A DNA stretch of 12,500 bases. It comes from Chloroflexota bacterium. GTDB lineage: Bacteria; Chloroflexota; Dehalococcoidia; SM23-28-2; RBG-16-64-32. Below are positions 1 through 6,757 of this stretch, one piece after another. Position 1 is the stretch's first letter. Each line of letters opens with the position of its first letter. The notes under the pieces are model-generated. The model searched no databases. It was not told the origin of the DNA and saw only the letters and a program-made list of their open reading frames with translations. The DNA lies in NCBI GenBank assembly GCA_022560365.1, contig JADFTG010000009.1:1-12500 (forward strand). The letters run 5' to 3'. The translations under genes and the position numbers were made by a program.

Positions 1-281
1 ATCGGCTGGCCGTTCCAGTCGGCCATCGAGCTGGTGAAGGGGCCGTCCCACTTCGCGCCGCAGGCCGCCGCGCCCCCGTCGCAGTTCAGCCAGACGTCGC
101 TCGTGCTCAGGTCCATCCAGGCGCCGTAGTCGCCGTTGGGCTGATAGTGCCAGCGCTCCGGGAAGAGCTTCTTCTGTTGGTGACCGGTGTTCGACTCTGC
201 TGGATCCGCCATCGCGGCGAGGCCGATCGTAACGAAGGCCGCGATGGCGAGAGCCCCGGCGATTCGCATGCCGGCGCTCAT
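1..281 (-). CDS. Secreted protein, N-terminal part only (possible matrixin-like peptidase)
   Basis: The gene starts with ATG at 281 and runs off the left edge, leaving 93 complete codons. The first ~25 residues (MSAGMRIAGALAIAAFVTIG, then LAAMA) form a signal peptide with a plausible cleavage site after AMA; a second Met at residue 5 (position 269) is an alternative start. The mature part contains two Cys close together (WLNCDGG, AACGAKW) and ends at the edge with FTSSMADWNGQP. An Ala/Trp-Asn stretch of this kind occurs upstream of the zinc site in secreted matrixin-type (M10) peptidases, but the diagnostic HExxH motif would lie outside the window, so this is only a suggestion. Its ATG overlaps the stop of the upstream lipoprotein gene (ATGA, 281-278), so the two are probably translationally coupled and may work together outside the cell. 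Confidence 0.72.
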   Translation of the reverse strand, partial: MSAGMRIAGALAIAAFVTIGLAAMADPAESNTGHQQKKLFPERWHYQPNGDYGAWMDLSTSDVWLNCDGGAAACGAKWDGPFTSSMADWNGQP

Positions 282-886
282 TCGGCTGCCAGCCTTTCGA
301 TCGCCTCCGCCGGTGTGTCCCCGGCCAGAGCTTGAGAAGCGCCGGTTGTTTCCCAGCCGACGGGCGCGGTTACACGGCCGTCTTCGATCGGGAAGCGCGC
401 GAACGCGGAGGCGCTGAATGTGTTGGGGCCGTCCTGGCGGGCGAAGAACAGGTAGCGCGAGCCGACCGAGATCGCTGTGTCGCCTATCAGCAGAACGCGC
501 ACCTCGCCGCCGCTCGTCACGCCGCCGAGCTGTTCGACTTTGACCACGGAGCCGACGGCTGGTTGGCCGGTCGAGGCCTCGATGCGAACGAGGAATACGG
601 AGACGGGCAGCGGCAGTTCCCGGCTGTTGCCGAGCTGAACGTAGCGGCTCTGGCCCGTTCCGATCCCCTCGCCCACGAACGTGGCGTCGGTGGACGCGAC
701 AAGCGTATCGAGGTCGTCAGCCAACGCCGTGGCGTAGCGAGCCGAAATCCGCGCCACCGGCAGGCCGTCGGCGTCGCGCTCGACGGTGGGCGTGTTGCCG
801 GATGAGCCACAGCCGGCAAGCAGCAAGACTGCCAGCGCCGCAGCACCCGCCGGCCAGAGGGGTTTCAGGCGAAAGATCGTACCCAC
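278..886 (-). CDS. Lipoprotein of unknown function, upstream partner of the secreted protein
   Basis: A 202-residue protein starting with GTG at 886; an in-frame stop lies about 35 bases further upstream, so little room exists for an earlier start. It begins with a signal peptide and lipobox LLAGC, giving a lipidated Cys26. The mature part is beta-rich: after ALADDLDTLVASTDATFVGEG come a strand-like segment (VSVFLVRIEAS), VVKVEQLGGVTSGG, and GSRYLFFARQDG. This 'VG...GG...G.RYLFF' layout resembles extracellular domains that accompany matrixin-type peptidases in other bacteria, where they carry a growth-related or binding role that is not defined. No catalytic motif is visible. No Shine-Dalgarno is seen ahead of the GTG; a TATCAT box lies nine bases upstream. 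The stop overlaps the start of the next gene. The lipoprotein call is firm, any function is not. Confidence 0.82.
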   Translation of the reverse strand: MGTIFRLKPLWPAGAAALAVLLLAGCGSSGNTPTVERDADGLPVARISARYATALADDLDTLVASTDATFVGEGIGTGQSRYVQLGNSRELPLPVSVFLVRIEASTGQPAVGSVVKVEQLGGVTSGGEVRVLLIGDTAISVGSRYLFFARQDGPNTFSASAFARFPIEDGRVTAPVGWETTGASQALAGDTPAEAIERLAAE

Positions 887-895
887 GCACCAAGC

Positions 896-901
896 ATGAT
901 A
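896..901 (-). promoter_or_regulatory. Possible -10 box of the lipoprotein/secreted protein pair
   Basis: TATCAT on the minus strand ends nine bases before the GTG start at 886 and matches TATAAT at five positions of six except one further mismatch. No convincing -35 is visible, and no Shine-Dalgarno follows, so the mRNA would have a leader of only a few bases. It lies in the 103-base divergent region (887-989) shared with cinA. Confidence 0.4.
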
Positions 902-974
902 ATGCCGCGGCCCATGTAGTTACGCCGATAACGGCGACGGCACACGACTTGAACCAGTTCTTCACCGCTCTACC

Positions 975-983
975 TGCTATCCT
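975..983 (+). promoter_or_regulatory. Extended -10 element of cinA, likely leaderless transcript
   Basis: TGC-TATCCT is an extended -10 (TGN-TANNNT) with exactly six bases (984-989) before the cinA ATG at 990. Transcription would then begin at or next to the A of the start codon. No purine-rich Shine-Dalgarno is present in the 25 bases before ATG, which agrees with leaderless translation. TTGAAC at 949-954 is too far (23-base spacer) to be a normal -35. Confidence 0.5.
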
Positions 984-989
984 CACGCC

Positions 990-2234
990 ATGAAGGCCGA
1001 ACTCATTTCCGTGGGCACGGAGCTCCTCCTGGGCGAGATCGTCGACACGAACGCCTCGTGGATCGCCTCTCGCCTGCCCCGCATTGGCCTCGACATCTAC
1101 CACAAGTCCGTCGTCGGCGATAACCTCGAGCGGGTCGTCGACACGATCGAGCGGGCGCTCTCACGTTCCGACGTGGTGATCATGACTGGCGGCCTGGGCC
1201 CGACCGAGGACGACCTGACGCGCGAGGCGATCGCCGAGGCTCTGGGCGAGGAGATGTTCGTCGATCCGGACATGGAGCGCGCTCTGCGTGCCTTTTTCGC
1301 TGCGCGCGGAGTCGACTTCGCGGAGTCCAACGTGAAGCAGGCCAAGCTGATACCGTCGGCCAGCGCGCTGGCCAACCCGCGAGGCACCGCGCCCGGCTGG
1401 TTCGTCGAGAAGAACCGCGCCGAGGGCGACCGCTACATCATCGCTATGCCCGGCGTCCCGGCGGAGATGTACCGCATGTGGGAGAACGAGGTGGCGCCGC
1501 GCCTGCGCGAGATGACGAGCGAGGTGCTGATCACGCGCGTCCTCAAGACCGCCGCCGTCTCCGAGGCGAAGATCGACGAGATGCTCTCGCCGCTGCTCAA
1601 GTCGACCAACCCCAGCGTCGGCATCTACGCCAAGATCGACGGCGTTCACGCTCGCATCGGCGCCAAGGCGGCGAATGAGGAAGAGGCCCGCGCACTGATC
1701 GCGCCGGTCGAAGAGAAGGCGCGCCGCATCCTCGGTGCGGCTGTCTGGGGCGCCGACGACGAGACGCTGGAGGCTGTGGTCGGCAAGATGCTCCGTGAGC
1801 GCGGCCAAACGGTGGCGACGATGGAGTCGTGCACGGGCGGCCTGCTTTCGTCGGCGATCACCGACGTCGACGGCTCGTCTGATTACTTCAAGGGTGGATA
1901 CGTCGCTTACACGGCGGAGCTGAAGATCGCGCTCGGCGTGAACCGGGCGATCATCGACGAGCACGGCGTGATCAGCAGTGAGACGGCTGGCGAGATGGCC
2001 CGCGCTGCCCGCGAGGTGCTCAGCGCCGACTACGGTGTCGGCGTCACGGGCGTCGTTGGGTCGGACAGTGTCGAGGGCAAGCCGCCGGGCACGATCCACA
2101 TCGCGATCCACGACGGCGAGCGCGCGGAGTCGATCACGTACACGTACAACCAGGGCCGCGTCGTGAACAAGCGGCGCGCCGTCAACACGTCGCTCTTCCT
2201 GCTGCGGCGGACGCTGCTGGCCGCCGGCTCCTGA
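990..2234 (+). CDS. cinA: CinA: nicotinamide-nucleotide amidase / ADP-ribose pyrophosphatase
   Basis: A full-length two-domain CinA (414 residues, the usual size). The N-terminal MoCF-like COG1058 domain (about 1-170) shows ISVGTELLLGEIVDTNA at 6-22, TGGLGPTEDDLT at 66-77 and the closing MPGVPAEMYRMWENEVAPRL. The C-terminal PncC domain (about 255-414) shows ESCTGG at 279-284, GSSDYFKGGYVAYTAELK, and a GVTG loop at 351-354. In characterised CinA the PncC domain deamidates nicotinamide mononucleotide to nicotinate mononucleotide in NAD recycling, and the COG1058 domain hydrolyses ADP-ribose; both act in the cytoplasm. The usual GITGIAGP loop here reads GVTGVVGSDS, with Pro lost. ATG at 990 is the only start that keeps the MKAELISVGTE beginning. 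A lipoprotein gene follows 40 bases later on the same strand, with no evident functional link. Confidence 0.96.
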   Translation: MKAELISVGTELLLGEIVDTNASWIASRLPRIGLDIYHKSVVGDNLERVVDTIERALSRSDVVIMTGGLGPTEDDLTREAIAEALGEEMFVDPDMERALRAFFAARGVDFAESNVKQAKLIPSASALANPRGTAPGWFVEKNRAEGDRYIIAMPGVPAEMYRMWENEVAPRLREMTSEVLITRVLKTAAVSEAKIDEMLSPLLKSTNPSVGIYAKIDGVHARIGAKAANEEEARALIAPVEEKARRILGAAVWGADDETLEAVVGKMLRERGQTVATMESCTGGLLSSAITDVDGSSDYFKGGYVAYTAELKIALGVNRAIIDEHGVISSETAGEMARAAREVLSADYGVGVTGVVGSDSVEGKPPGTIHIAIHDGERAESITYTYNQGRVVNKRRAVNTSLFLLRRTLLAAGS

Positions 2235-2253
2235 CATTTCGCTCGCGAGACTG

Positions 2254-2259
2254 TACCAT
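2254..2259 (+). promoter_or_regulatory. Possible -10 box for the 2275 lipoprotein gene
   Basis: TACCAT lies in the 40-base gap after cinA, 15 bases before ATG 2275. A start of transcription near 2266 would leave a leader of about nine bases containing GGTGA as the only weak ribosome-site candidate. No -35 is recognised; read-through from cinA is equally possible. Confidence 0.3.
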
Positions 2260-2274
2260 CGCCCTGGTGACCGC

Positions 2275-3018
2275 ATGCGCTATATCGCACCGCTTCTTGT
2301 GGGAATCGCTGTCTTGCTCGCCGCCTGTGGCCAGGATGGCGAGGACGCCGCTGCCCGCCCTCTGTTAGCCGACGCCGAGAACGCCACCGTAGAGGAGCTC
2401 TATGGCGCCCTTGGCGAGTCCCTCGCCGAACGGTCCGGAGTCCTCCATATAGTGGCGGATGGATTCTCCCAGGCTGGAGTGAGAACGGACTATCGATCTG
2501 AGTCGTGGGTCTTCCCAGGTGACGATTTGGCGCGAACCGAACTCTCTTACCAGTTTTCCGGCTATCCAGATGGAGAGACGCCTGAGGAAACCAGTTTCCT
2601 CGATCGCTCCGTTGTGGCTAACGGAATGCGTTTCGAGGACACGCACAACGGACTCAGCTCGGTCGAATTCGTGGCCTGCTTTGGTGGCAGCGTTGTCACG
2701 TCCCTGCTTCTTAGATGTCCCGGCCCACTCGAGGATCTGACGAAGACTGTTGAGGTTGGCCGATATGAAGGCCGCTCAGTCGTCGTACTCGTGACGAGCG
2801 GGACGTCTCGCGGAGCGGATGAGATAGCGATCTTCACCATGAGGCTCTATCTTGATTCCGCGACGCTCCTGCCCATAGCCAGCGAGACCAGCGGGACGTT
2901 CGACTTTGGAGAGATCGAGCCGCTTTCCGGTGAGGAGTCGTACGAGCACGAATGGGTCGACCGGGGATCTCTCCCAGATGAGTTCTTCGAACCCGCATCC
3001 ATCGGCTTCGCGGAGTAA
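2275..3018 (+). CDS. Lipoprotein of unknown function, possibly LolA/LppX-like fold
   Basis: A 247-residue protein with a short signal peptide and lipobox LLAAC giving lipidated Cys18. The mature part has two further Cys, C135 (EFVACFGG) and C148 (LLLRCPGP), that could form a disulfide outside the membrane. The overall order resembles LolA/LppX/RseB-type lipoproteins that hold a hydrophobic ligand in a half-barrel: an N-terminal helical segment, strands around SESWVFPGDDLARTEL, and a late MRLYLDSATLLPIASE segment reminiscent of 'vD..t.lP'. This fold is inferred from pattern only. Two sampled lines are about 53-57% G+C, clearly below the flanking genes, so it may be a newer acquisition or a fast-evolving gene. 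It follows cinA by 40 bases and ends 27 bases from the oncoming VWA gene. No specific function can be given. Confidence 0.8.
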   Translation: MRYIAPLLVGIAVLLAACGQDGEDAAARPLLADAENATVEELYGALGESLAERSGVLHIVADGFSQAGVRTDYRSESWVFPGDDLARTELSYQFSGYPDGETPEETSFLDRSVVANGMRFEDTHNGLSSVEFVACFGGSVVTSLLLRCPGPLEDLTKTVEVGRYEGRSVVVLVTSGTSRGADEIAIFTMRLYLDSATLLPIASETSGTFDFGEIEPLSGEESYEHEWVDRGSLPDEFFEPASIGFAE

Positions 3019-3045
3019 TCTCATCAACCGCCGGGGGACCGGGGG

Positions 3046-6000
3046 CTATGCGGTCAGCTGGCGGTAGAGGGTGGTGATGCGCGAGGGGAGGGATTCGATG
3101 TCGGGGACGACTTCGTAGCCGATGTCCTGGCACATCTGCTTCAGGTAGTCGTGGCCGTAGCGGTCGACGGTAAGGCAGAAGGGCACCATGCCTTTGCGCT
3201 TGGCCTCCATCAGCGCCATGTGCGTGTCGTGGATGGCGTACTCTTTCTCGGTGCGGTCGCGGCCGTAGCCGTGGTCCTGCGGGCGTCCGTCGGAGACGAG
3301 GAAGAGGATGCGCACCTTTGAGTCGTGCTCCTCCAGCTTGGCCGTGGCGTGGCGGATGGCCGGGCCCATGCGGGTTGAGCGGACCGGCGCGATCTTGTCG
3401 ATGCGCTTCTTGACGTGATCGCTCAGCGCCTCGTCGAGGTCCTTGACGACGTAGAACTCCACGTTGTCGCGGCCGTAGCCGGAGAAGCCGTAGATGCCGT
3501 AGGCGTCGCCGATCGCCTCCAGCGCCTTGATCAGGAGGACGATGCTCTCTTTCTCGACGTCGATGATGCGCTTCGGTGGCGTTAGCAGCTCCTGTGCCCG
3601 GCGCGCCATCCACCACGAGAAGTAGCGGCGCGGGTCGTCGTCGAAGCTGTCCTGCTGGTAGCGGCGCTCGTGCTTGGCGATCTCCTCGTCCGTGGAGGCG
3701 CTCATGTCCAGCAGGAACGCCACGCTGACGTCGCGCTCGATCTTGTTTCGGCGCCAGTAGATCTTGGGGTTGGGCGTCACGCGCGCCCGGCGTTCGATTG
3801 CGAACTCGGTAACCGCGTCGAAGTCCAGATCTTCGCCGTCCAGCAGGCGCTTGATCTTGCGGTACATCTCCGGGCGCAGCAGCTCGAACTGGCGCTGCGT
3901 CTGCGCGACGAGCGACGAGTACTTGGACAGCGTCTGCTCGTAGTACGAGATCTGGCCTTCCGCCACGGGGTACTCGACGATGCGGCACCAGCGCGGCCGG
4001 TAGTCGCCGGCGCGGAAGTCCCACTCGTCGTAGAAGAAGTACTTTGGCTCGACAGGCAGCTCGTGCTCATCGTCGGCGGTGCTCATGCCGGTCACGGGCT
4101 GGCCGTCCTCCGTCGGGACCGGCTGTTCCTTGCCGGGCCGCTGGTCCTGTTGCTGGTTAAGCTCCTTGATGAGGTTGGTGAGGAACAGCTCCGACGATTG
4201 CGTGAGGTCGGCTTCGGCCATGTCGGCGATCGTGATCTCGACGCTCTTCTCCAGCATCTGCTTGAGCTGCTCTGGAGAGATCGGCGAGGCTTGTCCCTTC
4301 TCGTGCCGTTCCTGGCGCAGCTTCATCAGCATCTGCACCGTCTCCGGCTTGAACTCGCCGCGGAAGTCCACCGGCTGCGGGCTCTCGTACGGCATCGGCT
4401 CGCCCTGCGGCATGTCGAGCGGCGCGTTGTCGCCCAGCGAGTCGGCCGACATCGGCGAGACGTTCAGGTCTCCCTCGCTCATCTCGGCCCAGTCCTCGAG
4501 CATCTCCGGCATGATGTTCTGGATGCTTTCCGCCAGCCGGTAAAGGCGCAGTGTTGCCTCGGCGGAGTCCTCGACCAGCGCCTGCGGCTGCTGCAACGTC
4601 TCCAGCACGCCGAGCGCGTCGGCCATGATCCCCATCAACTGCTGCGGCCAGACTATGCGGTCTATCCCGCCCAGGCTGGCGCGCACGAGGTTCTCGACGA
4701 ACGCCTGGCGCACGGGCAGTTGGCTCGCCTCCGGGCGCCTGTCCAGCTCGCGCGACTGCCGCTCGCTGTACGGGCCGCGGATGCCGCCGTACTCGCGGCT
4801 GATGAGCACATCGATCCGCGCGTCCTCAACGATGGCGAAGAGGTCGGACGCCAGCTTGCGGTCGGCGAAGATGTCGAAGAAGCGTTCCATGTCGGTGAGT
4901 GGGCCGGGCGGTGGGGCCACCTCGCCCGGAGCGTCCACATGGCCGTCGGTGTCGATCGGTGGCGCTGGTTCGGGCGCCGGCCGATCCGCTTCCGCCTTGA
5001 TCCGCTCCGTTGGGAAGATCGCGCCGTCGCGCTCGAACTCGAAGTCGAAGGTGCCGAACTCAAGGTGGCCGGCCTGGTGGGTGCAGTAGACTTTGTACAC
5101 GCCGAAGTTGCGGGCCTTATCCTGGAACTCCTCGACGTGCGGCGGCAGGAAGATTGCGCTGCCTTCGGTGGACGGTGCGTCGCCCTCCACCCAGCCGATC
5201 CCTTTTTCTGCCAGCGCTTCCGACGAGTGAACTCCGACTTCGACGCCTGTGAGCGCCTTGCTGTACATGCGCAGGATGTCGGTGATACGGCTCAGTTCGA
5301 CCCGCGACGAGAGCGACTCCAGCATATCCTCGCCGCGGCTGGACTCCATGCGGAAGTAGGCCTCGCCGCCGTCGGCGCTCTGGTCAAGCAGCGCACTGCC
5401 TTCGGCGTGCCATTCGGCGATCGTCTCGACGGGGATGCGCTCGAGCGCCGTCGGTGCCGTCTTCAGGAACTCCATCGCGGCCAGCGGCGAGCGCTCCACG
5501 AGATCTTCCGCCAGCGAGAGCAGCAGTCCGTGGGACTCCTGGTCCACCTGCGCCAGTGCCCGTGAGGCCTCGGCGAAGAAGGCGAACGCCTGGCGGCCTT
5601 CGCGGCGCGCCAGTTCGCGCGCCAGGTTGAGGAACCGTCCGCGCTGCATCGCTTGTATGTTGGCGAGCAGGGACGGGCCCTTCTCCAGGTAGGAGCGCGC
5701 ATCCGCCCAGCCGGTGGAGGCCAGCGACTCGGCGAACGTCAGGAACGCCGAGCGGTCGTCGCCCTCCAGTGGCTCAAGCGCCTTAGCGGCGATCGTCAGG
5801 CAGTGCGAGGCCAGGTCGTACGAGCGGTCGCAGAGCGCGTCGACGAAGCGGACGAGGATGCGCGCCTCTTCGGCGGTGAGCCTGGCGAAGAGCGCCGGGC
5901 TGCCGTCGAAGAACTGCACGGCAAGCGACGCCGAACGCCACGTGCCTTTGTAGAGCAGGCGGCCCAGGCCCACCCAGTCGCTGATGCGCGCTGGTGTGAT

Positions 6001-6339
6001 GGCTGGCAGCGTGGCCGGCGAGGCGCGAAAGAAGGATGCGGCCAGCGCGGACGATAGCTCGGCGAGGTCGAGGCCGTGCTTCGCCCAGCGCCCGAAGCCA
6101 GCGCTGCCGAGGAGCGGCAGCACCTGCGGCGTGACACGATAGTACTCGCCCGCGGCTTCCCACGAACGCCACGACTGCCGCGCCAGCTCCAGGCCTTCCT
6201 CTGCCCAGGCGCGCAGTTCGTCGTCGCTCATCAGATCGCCGATTTCGTCGGCGGCGCGGCGGAACTCGGCCACGAGGCTCGTCGAAAAGGGCGTCAGCTT
6301 CTTTTCGTAAGAGGAGTAGATGCGTTTGCGCTGATTCAA
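3046..6339 (-). CDS. Giant CbbO/NorD-like VWA-domain protein with N-terminal helical repeats
   Basis: A 1097-residue protein, longer than the usual 600-800 of CbbO/NorD. Residues ~38-340 hold eight helical repeats of 36-40 residues. Residues ~345-437 form the segment typical of the family (LRMYSKALTG; VYKVYCTHQAGHLEFGTF at 415-431). Pro-rich linkers at ~455-480 and ~625-660 flank a helical middle region. The C-terminal VWA domain (~868-1097) has an intact metal-ion-dependent adhesion site: DMSAS at 878-882, T989 and SDG at 1016-1018. In known pairs such a protein is the adaptor that brings a CbbQ/NorQ AAA+ ATPase to its client. Start TTG at 6339 overlaps the previous stop (TTGA), with GGGAG about eight bases upstream; the next Met is residue 37, inside repeat 1. 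It is the last gene of the operon. Client unknown; family call strong. Confidence 0.9.
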   Translation of the reverse strand: MNQRKRIYSSYEKKLTPFSTSLVAEFRRAADEIGDLMSDDELRAWAEEGLELARQSWRSWEAAGEYYRVTPQVLPLLGSAGFGRWAKHGLDLAELSSALAASFFRASPATLPAITPARISDWVGLGRLLYKGTWRSASLAVQFFDGSPALFARLTAEEARILVRFVDALCDRSYDLASHCLTIAAKALEPLEGDDRSAFLTFAESLASTGWADARSYLEKGPSLLANIQAMQRGRFLNLARELARREGRQAFAFFAEASRALAQVDQESHGLLLSLAEDLVERSPLAAMEFLKTAPTALERIPVETIAEWHAEGSALLDQSADGGEAYFRMESSRGEDMLESLSSRVELSRITDILRMYSKALTGVEVGVHSSEALAEKGIGWVEGDAPSTEGSAIFLPPHVEEFQDKARNFGVYKVYCTHQAGHLEFGTFDFEFERDGAIFPTERIKAEADRPAPEPAPPIDTDGHVDAPGEVAPPPGPLTDMERFFDIFADRKLASDLFAIVEDARIDVLISREYGGIRGPYSERQSRELDRRPEASQLPVRQAFVENLVRASLGGIDRIVWPQQLMGIMADALGVLETLQQPQALVEDSAEATLRLYRLAESIQNIMPEMLEDWAEMSEGDLNVSPMSADSLGDNAPLDMPQGEPMPYESPQPVDFRGEFKPETVQMLMKLRQERHEKGQASPISPEQLKQMLEKSVEITIADMAEADLTQSSELFLTNLIKELNQQQDQRPGKEQPVPTEDGQPVTGMSTADDEHELPVEPKYFFYDEWDFRAGDYRPRWCRIVEYPVAEGQISYYEQTLSKYSSLVAQTQRQFELLRPEMYRKIKRLLDGEDLDFDAVTEFAIERRARVTPNPKIYWRRNKIERDVSVAFLLDMSASTDEEIAKHERRYQQDSFDDDPRRYFSWWMARRAQELLTPPKRIIDVEKESIVLLIKALEAIGDAYGIYGFSGYGRDNVEFYVVKDLDEALSDHVKKRIDKIAPVRSTRMGPAIRHATAKLEEHDSKVRILFLVSDGRPQDHGYGRDRTEKEYAIHDTHMALMEAKRKGMVPFCLTVDRYGHDYLKQMCQDIGYEVVPDIESLPSRITTLYRQLTA

Positions 6340-6746
6340 TCTGGTGCTCCCTCTAGCACCGGCACGAAGCAGACTTTGTCCCCAAACTCGGCTGCCTTCA
6401 CTGGGAATGCCACTCCTTCGTAAGCGGCGTCGTAGATCGAGATGTAGGTTCGACCATCGCCCACACTACCTACAGTTCCAGTTGCGGGACGTTCAAATTG
6501 GTCCTTCAGCCCGACTGAATCGAGCACATCGTTCCAGACAACATCCGCTTGCCAGCCGCCGGAGGTAAAGTCATCAGGAAATAGGCAAGTTACGGCGATA
6601 CCGTACTTCTCTGCGGCTTCATTTGCCGTGGTCACGAAAGCCGGTGGCAGATTGGACGTGGCGTCACTATCGTCGTCACCGCCGCACGATGCGAGTAAAC
6701 CGATGAGGGCTAATAGTACAGTGACGAATACGAGCCGGATTGCCAA
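6336..6746 (-). CDS. Small lipoprotein encoded between the MoxR ATPase and VWA genes
   Basis: The chosen start is TTG at 6746, giving 136 residues: GGGAG lies six bases upstream, and the protein then begins directly with a signal peptide (AIRLVFVTVLLALIG) and lipobox LLASC, lipidated Cys21. Starts further upstream would add a charged tail overlapping the MoxR gene. After an acidic GGDDDSD linker comes a small compact domain with C54 (VTCLFPDD) and C126 (DKVCFVPV), which could pair as a disulfide. No known domain is recognised. Spacing is 11 bases after moxR and a four-base overlap with the VWA start, so it is cotranslated with an AAA+/VWA module, which is unusual. Sampled lines are about 53-58% G+C against about 67% in the VWA gene, hinting at a later insertion or weak constraint. 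Confidence 0.78.
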   Translation of the reverse strand: MAIRLVFVTVLLALIGLLASCGGDDDSDATSNLPPAFVTTANEAAEKYGIAVTCLFPDDFTSGGWQADVVWNDVLDSVGLKDQFERPATGTVGSVGDGRTYISIYDAAYEGVAFPVKAAEFGDKVCFVPVLEGAPD

Positions 6747-6757
6747 AGGAAGCTCCC

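Noticed and set aside
949..954. TTGAAC as a -35 of cinA
   Set aside because: The spacer to TATCCT would be 23 bases, beyond the working range.
1161..2276. 371-residue frame opposite cinA
   Set aside because: Arg/Asp/Leu-rich antisense shadow of a strongly conserved gene.
3019..3045. Bidirectional terminator between the convergent lipoprotein and VWA genes
   Set aside because: Only a five-base stem (ACCGC/GCGGT) with an 18-base loop and no T-run on either strand.
3670..5565. 631-residue plus-strand reading frame inside the VWA gene
   Set aside because: It is the complement of the VWA gene, rich in His/Arg/Leu with no recognisable motif and no ribosome site; high G+C gives long antisense frames.
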